Shown: positions 1 to 11,046, numbered from the stretch's first letter. The stretch: DNA of 64,000 bases from Linnemannia hyalina (GCA_019671135.1 JAHRHY010000003.1:3162001-3226000), one strand, 5' to 3'. A program made the numbers and translations. The notes: generated by a model from the letters alone, not told the origin.

Positions 1-860
1 TTGCAAAGACATCAGACAGATTGAGGTTCCGGATGTCCTCATCTCTGAGGAGCATATGGTGCCGAGCTAGAATGCAGAGACGCTCACGGATGCGGGGGAA
101 CCGGGTGATGCACTTGTATTTGCGGACTCCTTTGGTTCGGTGTATAGGCTGTTGTTGCCAGGTGTATGTTGCCATACGTATCAGCTTGTGGCCTTATAAT
201 AAGAAGGGAGATATGTCAGATTGCTGTGAAAAGGTAGGGCATGCTTTCATGGTGTTTAGTTGTCATTACCGTCATATGTGTCGCGTGTGTCACAAGCTGT
301 GTTCCTTGTTGTTCCAGTTGTAGCCTTGTCATAGACGAGACGAACACCATAGGCGTTGATGGCATCATCCAAAGGTCCATCGGTACGTGGGTTAGGCGCA
401 GGATTTGGGCACAAGGTGGTCCTTTGGTTTTGAAGCTTCCAGAGATAAATACAAGCTTTGCGGTAGTTATCAACAGTTCCCAGAGACAAAGGTACCATGA
501 TCGCAATACGACCATGTTTATCAGGTACAAGACCAGAAAAGACTAGTAATAATTGAAAGGTCAAACAAATATCAGTGTCATTATCTCCCTAATAACATCG
601 ATTGAGACCGAAAATTATACATACCTTTCATCTTGTCTGCCTCAGTCTCGATTATGAGGGGTTCTGCAGGAGCTTCTGTTCCAGTGGCATGTTCCAGCAC
701 CTGTTGGTCTCCAGACTCAAAGTCCTCACCTTCCAGAACAAGGCCAGTCTCATCCTCACCTTTCACCATTGCATGCAGTGCTTGTAGTTCTTCTTGGGCA
801 GTGATTTCGACTGAGTTGTTGTCATCCTCTCGGTTTCACCACAAAGATGCAACATAGTAA
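1..860 (-). CDS. Ndc10/Crypton-like DNA-binding protein, 5' part (runs off window)
   Basis: This is a minus-strand gene fragment whose 3' part lies before base 1. Exon 1 (to about 625) encodes an acidic segment (EGEDFESGDQQVLEHATG). A GTATGT donor at 624 and a TAG acceptor at 543 join it to an exon at 542-270 with PLSLGTVDNYRKACIYLWK. A further donor at 269 leads to an exon of about 195-1 containing HHMLLRDEDIRNLNLSDVF. The pattern of 'TVDNYRKA..DL', a basic stretch, then 'LLRDEDIRNLNLSD' is like fungal Ndc10/CBF3-type and Crypton-derived proteins, which bind DNA and derive from tyrosine recombinases. The same pattern occurs at 34.5-35.2 kb. The true start codon is unclear because the frame stays open upstream to a stop near 850. 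It is probably transposon-derived rather than a host gene. Confidence 0.5.
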
Positions 861-992
861 GAACAAGTTTTGGACTATCATCGTTGTTACAAAATTCTAG
901 ACCCCTTACACAATTTCAACTTCACAGTAGTTAGCCAAACGTAAATGCTGCACTAGTAGAAATAGGGTAGCACGGTGGTTCTTTTGCTCTTT

Positions 993-1212
993 GCCTTTTT
1001 CCAAGACACTCGAGCATCCGACCAACGTTAGCTGACTGCATTATTTTCAAGTACACACACAATTAATATAAAGGCCTTTTTCCAAGACACGCGAGCATCC
1101 GACCAACGTTAGCTGACTGCATTATTTTCAGGTACACACACAATTAATATAAAGGCCTTTTTCCAAGAAACTCGAGCATTCGACCAACGTTAGCTGACTG
1201 CATTATTTTCAG
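993..1212. repeat. 81-bp tandem repeat, 2.7 copies
   Basis: Units start at 993, 1074 and 1155, each opening with GCCTTTTTCCAAGA and containing CGACCAACGTTAGCTGACTG. The third unit stops after ATTATTTTCAG. Units differ by only a few bases. There are no ORFs inside and no spacers, so this is a simple minisatellite. The flanks at 860-990 and 1213-1600 show no gene. Confidence 0.9.
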
Positions 1213-1606
1213 TGTTTTATTCGAAGAAGCAGAGACAACAACTGAGAGTGCAACAATCACTCTATCTTCCGTATCGAGCCCCTGATTTCGCAACATCGGC
1301 AAGAATTACTCCCCTTAATTTCGATGCGAAGGATGCGATCTGGTGATGGAGATGTACATTCAGGAGAGATCTATTCAAAGAACTATGGTACATTTCTGTT
1401 TGGAAAAGTTGGCGGTGATTGGTAGGATTATTACGCCCGGAACATTACAATGGTTAGTCAACATAATTATTATACAGATATTATTTGTCTGATGGTCATG
1501 GTTGATCTTACCGCGACGGACAGAGATGAGAGAAATGTTACGCTATATTTTGGACCTGAATGGTCTCCTATGGTGGTCTGGAGTGGCTTAGCTTCTGGTA
1601 GCCATT

Positions 1607-1922
1607 GTTACTCAGGGGAGAGGGTCGACGGCCAGAGTTGTAGGACCGCTGTTAAGTCCTCAATTGGTACGGGGGGGGGAGGGGGGTTGTAGTTTGGAGG
1701 GGGGGAAGTGATAATAGCGTCCTAAAAGAATCACACGAAACGATACACTGCAGCGCGCCAGTGAAACTCTTGTCAATACTGCTCTCGTCCAAGAAGTGAT
1801 GTGTAAAAGGACAAAGAGCAGACAAGAGGGCTCGGCGCACTACTAATACTATCTACTAAAGAATATGACTGCTAACCTAAAGCATCGCTGCCACTGCCTA
1901 GCCACCACATCTTTTTGTAACA
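1607..1922 (-). repeat. Dispersed repeat family R1, copy 1 (with G-tract)
   Basis: This segment is the reverse complement of sequence at 9707-10032 and 31050-31475. All three end in GTTAC/GTAAC and carry a long C or G run in the middle (here about 1670-1688). The family has no ORF and no obvious TIR beyond the terminal GTTAC, so it may be a non-autonomous element. The G-run could form quadruplex or slippage-prone DNA. Confidence 0.8.
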
Positions 1923-1975
1923 CCATTTTGCTATTTTACGCGCTTGCCTGCGACTCAGGCTGCGAATGTCTGGAA

Positions 1976-2106
1976 AAGCACCTTTCTTCCACGATACGAG
2001 CAGGTAGGCACTATGCCCTTTCGACCATTGGTAGCAATAGTAGTTTCTAGTCTTTGGAGAATAGTTATTGACATAAAGCACCTTTCTTCCACGATACGAG
2101 CAGGTC
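1976..2106 (+). repeat. Direct repeat of about 31 bp, 100 bp apart
   Basis: The string AGCACCTTTCTTCCACGATA and the following GAGCAGGT occur at about 1977-2006 and again at about 2077-2106. No gene is associated with it. Confidence 0.75.
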
Positions 2107-2145
2107 TTGAGTGTTACCGTGTTTATTCGCGATATTGAGAGGGAG

Positions 2146-2146
2146 C

Positions 2147-2202
<56 letters not shown>

Positions 2203-2216
2203 ATACACCCACACAT
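2146..2216. repeat. (CA)n microsatellite
   Basis: A CA dinucleotide run of about 20 units with ACAT interruptions. The valine/cysteine-rich ORFs through it on the minus strand are translation artefacts. Nothing gene-like is seen from 2220 to 2780. Confidence 0.95.
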
Positions 2217-2789
2217 ACATATTCACACATCCTTTTCCTCGTCTGCCTGCTATCTGAGTCATGCCCGCTGACCCCGAAGATACTCCTTTGTACACAGGGA
2301 AGAAACTCCACTTTCCCTTCTCCCTCTCCCTCGACGAGTGACCCTGTTCAACCTGGCACTGACGCCAACGACTCGGCCAACCAAGGGCAACTCCCTCCAA
2401 GACCCCCACACCCATTGATAGCGCCTGCGATATATTAAGGTTTTCACATACGTACACTAGTAACTGATGAGACAAAGAGAGGGATTGTACTATTAGGCAC
2501 ACCAGGTACAGTCTATAACAGACTATGAAGCAAAATTTCTTGCTTGAACATGAGACCACGACACAGCCATGGCCAATTGCGTGGCTTAGAGCCGGACTTG
2601 AGGAATTGGGCACATAATCGCCAAAATACTCTTTTTTGTATTACTGTGCCTGAAGAAACACATTTCACCACCAGCATGCCTGCCATCCCTCAATCGCTTT
2701 CGTTTACAGCTTGTCCATCCTCACTCAAACCCCACCTATAATCTACACTCAGCAGAAACACATCAACACCCAACTCCTCTCCTCTCCAA

Positions 2790-3285
2790 GGAGGCCTTTC
2801 AAGTCCAAATTATCGTATGGTGTTTGCTACATCACTGCAGGTCTTGACAATATCGACAGCGACCATTAGAAGAGAGTATATATATAATATTAAGCATGTA
2901 AAACAACCACTGTAATATTCCTTGCGTGACTATCCCACTAAACACCAACCTATTCTCCAAACAACGAACTCTTCTTATTTTTCGCACACCAATTTCGTGA
3001 ATGTCTCCATCTACTATTAAACTGTACCCCTCACTGCAAGATTCAGCAGAGTAGCTCTTGTATGTGATCATCTAAAGCACCTGTACTCTCAACTGTATCT
3101 TGGTCGTGAAATACAAGGGAGATATTACATTTTAAAAAAACATGTGCTGTCTGTGGCTATTTTATTTCATGTTCTATTGCCGACTGTGAAGAGATACTTC
3201 AGCTATGGAAGTCAATACTGCATTCCTTGGGCTTTAGATATTTGCATGTGCCTTTTTATATCCTTTGCACATGAAGGGGCCGCCA
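2790..3285 (+). mobile_element. 5' fragment of the DDE element found at 57.5 and 62.8 kb
   Basis: It begins with GGAGGCCTTTCAAGTCC, like the two elements at 57507 and 62804. It follows them through the 'CTCACTGCAAGATTC' block and the 'GAAGAGATA' block to ACATGAAGGGGCCGCC, where homology stops. It carries no transposase coding sequence. It is visibly more diverged than the two downstream copies are from each other, so it is an older truncated insertion. Confidence 0.8.
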
Positions 3286-3447
3286 AGGTCTCCATCTGCT
3301 TGGCCATCACTCCATTCCTCAAAGTATGAATCACATAAATATGCACCTGTCCACTGCTGTTCTTTTTCAATATTGTTTATTGACGCTAAGCGCTATCTAT
3401 CCACGCTCTCTTCTTGAAACTCCCTCAACTACCACCTACCTTCCACC

Positions 3448-4731
3448 ATGCTGCCCAATAGAGGACCCCGAACCCGCCGCTCGTACGCTACTGCTGTCGC
3501 CGAAGGTCCACTCCGTACCGAAACGAAAGTCTGACCGGAAAAGATGGTCGCTATTGATGAACCAAAAAGACGAGGACAGCGCCGAGGTCCAGCTGCTACT
3601 GAAGTCACCACTCTTGGGACCAAACCCTCCACAGCAACAATCCAACCTACTACCAACACTCTTTCTGTCAAAGCTACAGCTCAAAAAGCCTCTGTCCCTG
3701 CGATCGCCACCAGAACGTGAACAAAGACGGACAATACCACCCCCTCCACCAAGGCGCCCACTACGACCAAGACCCCCAATGCCCCAAAGGCCAGTTCCAC
3801 GATAACCAAGGGTCAAGAGAAGGTCCTTCGTAACAACCCTGGTGCCACTGGCTCTGCTTCCCCTCTTCCTCGAACCTCAAAGGCGGCGAATAAGAAAAGG
3901 CCAAAAGCGATGAGCAGGAAGTCAGTGGACTCTGCAGACACAGACGACTCGGACCCTGACACTGTCAAGAAGTCGGCCAAGAAGAAGGTATAGCGGTACC
4001 ACGGGCCGAATGGATCTACAGTCCGTCGACTTCCAATGCACCAGAAAGACCAGAGCCGGGCCTATCCAACGATCCCTCCTGGAATGACAGAAGAAAAGTA
4101 TTCATAGGCCATCAGATCCTCATCCAACAAGGTCCTCTATGACCTTCTGGCGCGGAAGGATAGTGATATCCAGGAGTTGACCGTCAGGCAACATAAAGTT
4201 AAGCTCTTAACCTGGCAGGTTAGTACTTCATTGCGTTTGTATTTCACAATTTGTAGTGAGATATGCCTTATTTTTATGCATCAATTTCTAATACTCTTGT
4301 TCCTTTTTTCCTTGAGCCAAGTTCTACTGCGATATACATTATGACGGCGACTACACAGTGAATGCTGAGCGCATGCTGCCGTACTTTGAGAACCTGGTCT
4401 TCTCCAAACATCCAAGAAGTTTATCGTCCCTGATATTGGCTACGACGGCGCCATTGGCCTCAGGCCTGCGGGATGGAAGCCGCCAAATCCTAAACAACGA
4501 CGAACAGCTAAAAAAAACAAGGATATTGAAGAGTGGATACCAGAGTCGTCTTCCAAGGAGCAGGACTTACAGGTATGGACCCCTGATGATGCTGACGCAG
4601 CGATAGCCCGATCAGAGGAGCTGGAGTATGAGGAGCACGAGGATGAGGATGAGACAGTTGCTGCTGCAGTGGGTGAGGTCGTAGATGTCGACATGGAAAT
4701 CGTCGTAGGCAATATGCAGATAAGAGACTAG
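3448..4731 (+). pseudogene. Decayed low-complexity Ser/Thr/Pro-Lys-rich ORF
   Basis: An ATG at 3448 opens a frame (MLPNRGPRTRRSYATAVAEG) broken by in-frame stops near 3530, 3718 and 3990. The frame stays recognisable: threonine/proline-rich, then basic and acidic (DTDDSDPDTVKKSAKKK). After a possible intron near 4218-4320 it resumes with 'FIVPDIGYDGAIGLRPAGWKPP' and an acidic tail ending at the stop near 4730. I do not recognise the family. The composition would fit a nucleic-acid-binding ORF of a retroelement or a disordered nuclear protein. Several stops and shifted frames mark it as non-functional. Nothing gene-like is seen from 4740 to 5330. Confidence 0.45.
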
Positions 4732-5339
4732 TTTTTAAAAAATCGCATCTTGCTTGGTGCCTATTTATATTGATCTCTCTTGCAAATTCGGATCGTATAT
4801 ATTAACTCGAATGGTACACAGTTCGTTGACAGAGAGTTGGATGTTTTACAAAACCTTTTCCGTGTGCCGTGTACGTGAAAAATCGCCATATCAGAGTGAA
4901 ACTCTGACAATCAGAAAGTTTCTTCCCTCGCGTCACTCTTTCTTTTGCTCCATCAGATCTGCTGCAGCATCTAATGAGCATCTGATGCGGAGCCAAGGGC
5001 AAAGGACATGCAGATAGACAAGAATAATAGTATAAACATTTACTGCTTCTTGAATTCGTAAAGTGTCCTGTCCTTTCCTTTCCTTGCGCTTGCTACTAGT
5101 CTCTGATACGCATGGCTGATGGAGTTACTCTTTCTGAGGATCATCAAAGCTACGTTGCAAAACGTCACTGAGGCGATGGAGGAGAATAGGAATAGTCGAT
5201 ACCCGTCTTTCAGTACAAACAATGTGAACAATACCATCATATTAACAATCGTCGGTATGATACGCTAAAGGAGGAAAACAGGAGTACAGTCTTTCTTTTT
5301 GAGTGCAAATAGAATAGCAAAGGAAGAGACTAGATGTAG

Positions 5340-7532
5340 GCTATTGGTTGTGGGAGCCGGCTTTTTTCAAGCTCGTCATTTTACGCAGCCATATGTTGCA
5401 GTAATCTCTCCAGGGCAATTGTATCCTGTTGGAAGTCGGTATGGTCCGTGGCAATCCATGATCATCCAAAGTCCACGAAGCAGAACCGAGTGTTGGAACC
5501 ATTGCGTTGCACCACAATGTTCTGTGGCAAGATATCGCCATGAACAACTCCCAGATCATGGATAGCAGACAGTGCTGCCCGTATCTTCACCTGGTCAGAT
5601 TCCTCTAAACGTTCCTGGCAGATGTTGGTCCCCGCAAAGTCAGTCACCAACAGCATCTCCATGCCATCCGCTATTCCAGCAATCCTCAGCCTGGGAATGC
5701 ATAGCCCTTGAAGACTCCGTAAAACCTGGTAAATCATTGCCTCATGCCTCAGTTCCTCCATCACTGGCCGTTCATTCCATATGTCACATTTCTTCACAAC
5801 AACCTCACAGCCTTGCCATGATGATTTGTAGGTTTATGCGTACTCGTTGTGCGAGATCAGTTCCAAGCAATCGAATGTGGGCACAACCACTCGAGTGGTA
5901 TTCCTGGATTGTAATCGCGTCCTTCGACGAGTAAGTCTAGGTCGAGTTCAAGAAAGGCGCTATTAAGAGTTGACTTGAAACACCATCCAATTGTCCCTTA
6001 GCATGTATCAACTTACAATGATATGTTGTCCTTGAGTCGCCTCATCTTTGATCTGTACGGACTGTCCTTTTGTCCTCGCTCGCGGTGCTGACGTTCATCC
6101 TCGAGAATGTTTTCCACCTCCTGATCACTCGAAGGGTCCAAGGGCCGTTGGTCAGCATTCGCCTGCCTTATAAACCACATGTAACACTGTAGGAAAGAGG
6201 GCTCCGTCTGGTTGAAGGCGATGGTAGGTGAAACCATGAGGTTCATCCCTTCCCGCAGCAGAAACCATGTCTGCTCATAGGTCGATAGCACGCCGTATGA
6301 ATAGCCATTAAGGCGCATGTAGCCAAAAGCTTGTTTGACGGCGCGCGCTGGACCTCTTGCTACGCCAGACCGCTCCTGCTCCCTGTAGTCTTCCGCCAAA
6401 TTTGGCGACTGCAAAAGGACTGGTCTTTTGATCTTGATGGGGAAGAGAACTGCCCCTGCAACGTTGGCATTGCGTCCTGCCTTCCGACACACCAGATCAG
6501 GGCTGCCGCGTGGAAGTCCCATGTTTCTGATAGTGGTTGCATGAGGAGGCAAGATTCGTGTTGATCCAAAGTCATACGAGAACAAATCCTGGAGTGTTGT
6601 TTCCGGTATAAAAGTCCTGTCCTCCGAACCGTGGACGTTGATATTGCGGGACTCGCTCCAGTACCATGCCGCCAACACTGGGCAAGAAGTTTGCCCAGGA
6701 CTGAACCGACTGAGGTTTTACCGAGATCGAGCTGTGAGAGCTCACACCCGGACCCTCATCTTGATCTTCACCACGTATAGCGCTAGGCACACACTGCACG
6801 AAGTCAAACTCCGACACGAGGTCTGCACAATGAGACAGCATTAGAATTGAATATTAGCCCAATTCATTCCAACAGCATGTCACGAAAAGCAATAAACGTG
6901 TGTGTGCATTACCTGAAGGGGGCTTGGGATCCCGTTTGGCGTAGTAGTAAAGCGTCCCTCTCACAATCTTGAGGTCCTGGGTTCGAGTCCTACGAGAGCG
7001 TTTGGTTTGGCTTGGCGCATGATCTCATCATCTGACACTCAAGGAGTTGAGGGCTCCTCTCTTTTCTACAGCACAAAGTCTTCCCTCAAATTCAGAGTCT
7101 TGCCGCTGCCCCCTACACATTTCTTTCTCAAGTACCGTCTTCAGAAATAAAAAACTCCTGGTGGCTTGTTGCACCACTGGGACTGTTCTCTCCTTACTGA
7201 GCCTTCCTACGGGAAGGTTCAATTTTTAAAAAAAAAAGCATTACCTGAAGGAGGTCGCTGGATGATGACGTGGATCGTTTTCTTGGGCAGCTTGTCCGGA
7301 AACACGTCAGAGAGATCGTCTGTTTCATCGAGCTCTTCCTTCAAGGGAACTTCGCTCAGCGAAATGTCTTTGCGATCCTTCTTTGGAACGAGAGGGATGG
7401 AGACGCGCCAGAGCCCGAGGTCCTTGGCATCAACTCCCTTGAACGTGTCAGGAATCTTGGTCTTGATTGCGTCTTTGAGGTGATAACAGTTTTTGATGCA
7501 TCGATGTCGACGGAGAATGGCATAATGCGAAG
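5340..7532 (-). pseudogene. Crinkler effector: CRN N-domain, nuclease-like domain, kinase-like domain (decayed)
   Basis: Read right to left. At about 7530-7250 is a Crinkler N-terminal (ubiquitin-like LxLFLAK-type) domain with LKDAIKTKIPDTF, LWRVSIPL, DLSDVFPDKLPKKTIHVI and QRPPSG. Its first strand (LTLFCLVDGE-type) is missing and one frameshift follows SVDIDASK. A donor at about 7246 opens an intron that holds a SINE and ends near 6823. Next (6822-6013) is an ORF with GSPDLVC and AVLFPIKIKRP, which looks like the PD-(D/E)xK nuclease domain of CRNs with the acidic residue replaced. Finally (5797-5340) is a protein-kinase-like end with HGDILPQNIVV and FCFVDFG, followed by TGA where the family would be expected to have Arg. 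CRNs of this architecture are proposed secreted or nuclear host-manipulation proteins. Here the missing N-terminal strand, frameshifts and stop argue for a pseudogene. Confidence 0.75.
6920..7237 (+). mobile_element. tRNA-derived SINE with 14-bp target-site duplication
   Basis: The 318-bp insert is flanked by identical GCATTACCTGAAGG copies at 6906-6919 and 7238-7251. Its head has RNA polymerase III-type boxes: box A TGGCGTAGTAG near 6939 and box B GGGTTCGAGTCC near 6980. It ends in a 10-nt A-run just before the second duplication. The tRNA part does not fold into a good cloverleaf (poor anticodon and acceptor stems), so it is a SINE head, not a working tRNA. It lies in the opposite orientation to the CRN gene, inside its first intron. 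Confidence 0.85.
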
Positions 7533-7539
7533 AATTAAA

Positions 7540-8060
7540 AGAAAAGAAAATGAGGGTTGTAGAGAAGGTGATGTGTGCAGAGGGCGAAGGATGAAAGGAA
7601 GAAAAGAGAAAAAGATGAAGGTGTGGGTTTAAAAGGAAGAGTAAAAAGGGGAAAAGGGCGTGGGTGATGGCAAAGGCGATGAAGGTGGGAAATGGTGGCA
7701 AAAGAAAGGCGGTGGTGAGAAATAAACGGAGAGCAAAGTCGAAAAGAGAGCGTGGGAACGATGGCAAAGCGATGGTGAAAAAAAAAGTAGTGTGGGAAGA
7801 GAGAGCGTGGGAGCGGTGGCAACGACAAGGGAGGCGAAAAGAAAAAAAAAAAGATGGCAAAAAAAGGGGAAAGACAACAAGAAAAGAGTGGGGACAGTGG
7901 CATAACAAAGAGATGTGGGAAGAGTGCGCGTGGTAGAGACAGAGAAGGGAAGTGGCGTGAAGGGTGGTGGTAAAGGGAGTTGGCAAGGGCGAAAAAGGTG
8001 TGGGAATGGTAGGTGATAAAGAAAGTAGTTAGAAACAAAGAAAAGAGCGTGGGAAATAAT
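7540..8060 (+). other. Purine-rich tract upstream of the CRN pseudogene
   Basis: About 500 bp are almost only A and G on the plus strand, with repeated GTGGGA, GGCAAA and GAAAAG words. The long Phe/Ser/His ORFs on the minus strand are composition artefacts. The first part (about 7610-7650, GTGGGTTTAAAAGG) resembles the region upstream of the intact CRN genes (GTGGGTTTACAAAGG near 41791). GCGTGGGAGCGGTGG is also shared (about 7806 and 41819). It is therefore probably the old CRN promoter region, expanded by slippage. Confidence 0.5.
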
Positions 8061-8353
8061 GTTATTTCCTATACTGCAAGGAAATAAACAAGGGTGACGT
8101 TACTAGTTTGAGAATACTGCGGGCTGTGGAGCTGATGGAGCTACACTGCTGGAGTTCCGAACGGCATGTGAGCAGTTGGATAATCTTCGTATCCAGTGTC
8201 AGCTGGGAAGAGGCACTCCTTCTCCCCTTCTCCCTCGTTTTCTTTTACCACTCCCGCTCTCCCTCCATTGTAGCGACTAGCCTTTCCTCCCCCTCGCACT
8301 CATTCTCACATTCACTTCTCGCCATTTACCCTCTCTCTCTTCATTCATTCCAA

Positions 8354-9526
8354 ATGATGGACTTTGAAACAGAAGCCGGTATACTGCATTACCTGCAGTC
8401 TCGCGACAAGACGCGGAGCATTGTCGCAGTCAAGAAGCTGTCCGGTGGAAATGCCAACTATGTCTACCGCGGCACCATCGCCGAACCCTGCACGGATCTG
8501 TTTGGAGGTCGATCCACGGTCGTCATTAAGCACGCGGCCGATCATTCGGCTTCGAACAGGCAGATGGCACTCTATGGCGACCGAATGGCTTTTGAGCAGA
8601 CCGCCCTCGGCGTTGTGGCCGAAGCAAGCGACAACAAGAACAACAACGACAAGGAAGACGAGAACATTGAGACAGCCAACGTCAAGGTGCCACGCGTGCT
8701 CTACTGGGACCATGAGAACAACATTGTGATCCAGGAGGATGCCGGTATAAAATCGACGCACCTCAAGGAGTTCATCTCGTCTCACGCCCAGCCACCGAAC
8801 CCGAGGCTGGCCAAGGAGATTGGCAGTTCGCTCGGCGAGTTCATTGCGCGTCTGCATCTCTACGGTTTTCGCCATCGCTCGGAGCTCTACCCGGAAAAGA
8901 TGGCCAATACTGAGGCTCTTGGCCTGTCGCGTCTGATTCTCTATGATCGGTTCCCGAAGGCAGCGAGCAAGTACATGGAGGATCAGCCGCAGTTCGACCG
9001 GGATGTGATCGACCTGGCGTCCAAGTGGGGCGGCGATCGACTGATGAACGAACCTGAAACACTTGCCCACGGTGATTTCTGGCCAGGCAACTTCCTCGTC
9101 GACACTGCAACAGGAGAAGGAAATGAGATCACAATCAAGCGCATGTATATTGTGGACTGGGAGATGAGCCGGTACGCACCTGCAGCGATGGATCTTGGCC
9201 AGTTCATAGCCGAGGCCTTTTCGCTCAATAAGTACCGCCACCCATGCGAAGAGCTAATGACCTCCTTCCTCGAGACATATTGCAAGATCTATGGCGACCG
9301 GTTGACGACCACGGATCTCAAGACCGCTGTCATTCACTGCGGAGGCCACCTGATGTCATGGACACCCTACACGGGTTGGTTCAAAGAAGACGATGGCCAC
9401 GACGCCAAGACAAAAGAAATCACTCTGATCGGCGCCGAGTTCATCAAGCGTGCCTGGATTGAGGACTGGGCTTGGGTCCGCCAGGAATCTGCCTTCCGCG
9501 TCATGATCGACCATTTGAAGCTTTGA
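8354..9526 (+). CDS. APH/choline-kinase-family phosphotransferase
   Basis: A single-exon 390-aa protein. ATG 8354 was chosen because upstream in-frame sequence is pyrimidine-rich low complexity and a second ATG follows directly. Motifs in order: GGNANYVYRG (glycine loop), VVIKHA (ATP-binding lysine), IVIQEDAG, LGEFIARLH, LAHGDFWPGNFL (Brenner-type catalytic HGDxxxxN, residues about 235-246) and YIVDWEMSRYAPAAMDLGQF (metal-binding D). This is the kinase-like fold of aminoglycoside phosphotransferase, choline kinase and methylthioribose kinase. The closest match by motif memory is the fungal APH-domain group annotated as methylthioribose-kinase-like. A cytosolic small-molecule kinase is likely; the substrate cannot be told. 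An acidic/Asn-rich insert (NKNNNDKEDENIE) separates the lobes. The frame is intact and it is probably a host gene. Confidence 0.85.
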   Translation: MMDFETEAGILHYLQSRDKTRSIVAVKKLSGGNANYVYRGTIAEPCTDLFGGRSTVVIKHAADHSASNRQMALYGDRMAFEQTALGVVAEASDNKNNNDKEDENIETANVKVPRVLYWDHENNIVIQEDAGIKSTHLKEFISSHAQPPNPRLAKEIGSSLGEFIARLHLYGFRHRSELYPEKMANTEALGLSRLILYDRFPKAASKYMEDQPQFDRDVIDLASKWGGDRLMNEPETLAHGDFWPGNFLVDTATGEGNEITIKRMYIVDWEMSRYAPAAMDLGQFIAEAFSLNKYRHPCEELMTSFLETYCKIYGDRLTTTDLKTAVIHCGGHLMSWTPYTGWFKEDDGHDAKTKEITLIGAEFIKRAWIEDWAWVRQESAFRVMIDHLKL

Positions 9527-9706
9527 TACAATCCTCACCGTAGAATTATGAAACGATGTTTTAACGATTTATAAATCTATTGGTTAAAACCAATGTTCCT
9601 TGCAATAAGGGCACTGGGTGTTGAGTGGAGACAAGAATTGAGGTTTATCAATTGCTATTAATAGTTCCAGAGTTACAAGGGCGTCGATCGCGTGGGCGTG
9701 CTCACT

Positions 9707-10032
9707 GTTACAAAAAGATGTGGTGGCTAGGCAGTGGCGGCGATGCCTTAGGTTAGCAGTCATATTCTTTAGTAGACATAGTATTAGTAGTGCGCCGAGC
9801 CCTCTTGTCTGCTCTTTGTCCTTTTACACATCACTTCTTGGACGAGAGCAGTATTGACAAGAGTTTTGCTGGCGCGCTGCAGTGTATCGTTTTGTGTGAT
9901 TCTTTTTAGGACGTTATTATCACTTTCCCCCTCTCCAACCTACAACACCCCTTCCCCCCCCCCCCCCCGTACCAATTGAGGACTTAACAGCGGTCCTACA
10001 ACTCTGGCCGTCGACCCTCTCCCCTGAGTAAC
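9707..10032 (+). repeat. Dispersed repeat R1, copy 2 (with C-tract)
   Basis: It runs from GTTACAAAAAGATG to CTGAGTAAC and is the reverse complement of the copy at 1607-1922. It contains the C-run at about 9955-9969. The following 10033-10500 holds no gene that I can support. It includes a block (about 10100-10150) that reappears in reverse orientation near 31480-31525. Confidence 0.85.
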
Positions 10033-10499
10033 ACTCTTAATTCTTGATTACACTAGCCTTTCTCTCCTATATATCCCTTGTTCACTTCTCGAGCCGTAGC
10101 TTTGCAATGACCCGAAGCTATCATCCGTTGAATTATGGCTGAACGTCTCTAAGTCAGAATCCGTGCTAGAACGCGACGATTACCGCTTTTCGAATTTTAG
10201 TTGAGTATGACTGCAACATATTAGGTTTATCATTGCGCTCTAGTTAGTCATTTCATGTCACTCTCTATCATCTCTGACTCCGTATGACACTACACCTAGA
10301 AACCTAGTTTGCGACTTTGTATATATATTTAGTTGTACCATAGTAATAATATCAATCATCACTGCTTCAACTCTCGTCCCCGTTCTATACTTCTCTGTCC
10401 CAGTCTTCGCCTGTTGCAATGACTAAGTGAGCAACTTGGGTCTATCGCATCTAGTGGTAAAAAGTTTAGGTGGTTGTGTAAAGTCTAAATAAAAAATGG

Positions 10500-10870
10500 A
10501 GTCACAAAGTAACGAGAACGGGGTGAAAGAATTTATTTTTCACACTCTGTGTAATAGGAGCAGAGCAAGAGAGAAGAGGCAAGGGTGATGACAAGGAAGG
10601 AAGGCAAGAGGCAAGGATAATAGCAAGGGAAAGAGACAAGAGGGTGTAGGGACAAGAGGAAAGGGCAAGAAGGAATGAGGTTTATTGTACAGGAGGGACA
10701 GGGTATTTATACGTCTATGATATGAGGGATGATGGTGAGGTAATAATAAGCAGGGGTAGTGTGTAAGACAGACACACAAGATATTAACAAGGAAGTAAGG
10801 AACAAGGCAGCCAAAAGCAGGAGGCAATCTACAATCCTGTTACACTCTGCTCAAAGTTGTTCGTACATAC
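10500..10870 (-). repeat. LTR-like repeat related to 49.3 and 51.8 kb
   Basis: The stretch GTTTATTGTACAGG, GGGTATTTATA and GATGATGGTGAGGTAAT is like the insert at 51755-51956 and, inverted, the sequence around 49400-49560. On the minus strand each has a TATA-like ATAAATA followed about 15-25 bp later by an AATAAA signal, as a short LTR would. The rest is purine-rich. No coding sequence is present. Confidence 0.5.
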
Positions 10871-11046
10871 TGCAGAACAGCCGTTGCAGCAACATGATAG
10901 CTCTTCAATAATTAAAAAATACGCACTAACTCCATGTAAGTCATGCTTCCAGCATAGGATCTCTCAGAATCATATACAGTATCTTTTATAAAGGAAGAGA
11001 TGATTAAAGACTTATATTGGCGTGGGAGATGGGAATGGGTACAGTG

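Noticed and set aside
993..1212. CRISPR array
   Set aside because: Units of 81 bp are contiguous with no unique spacers; it is a minisatellite in a eukaryotic genome.
2065..2613. 182-aa ORF with Val/Cys run
   Set aside because: The run is the (CA)n microsatellite; no motif outside it.
6935..7000. A functional tRNA gene
   Set aside because: Box A and B are present but the acceptor and anticodon stems do not pair properly and the block is the head of a SINE with target duplication.
7219..8038. Long Phe/Ser/His-rich membrane-like ORFs on the minus strand
   Set aside because: They come from pyrimidine-rich low-complexity DNA; only the CRN-like end (below about 7530) is coding.
8345..9241. 298-aa minus-strand ORF
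   Set aside because: It is the shadow of the phosphotransferase gene on the opposite strand, without recognisable motifs.
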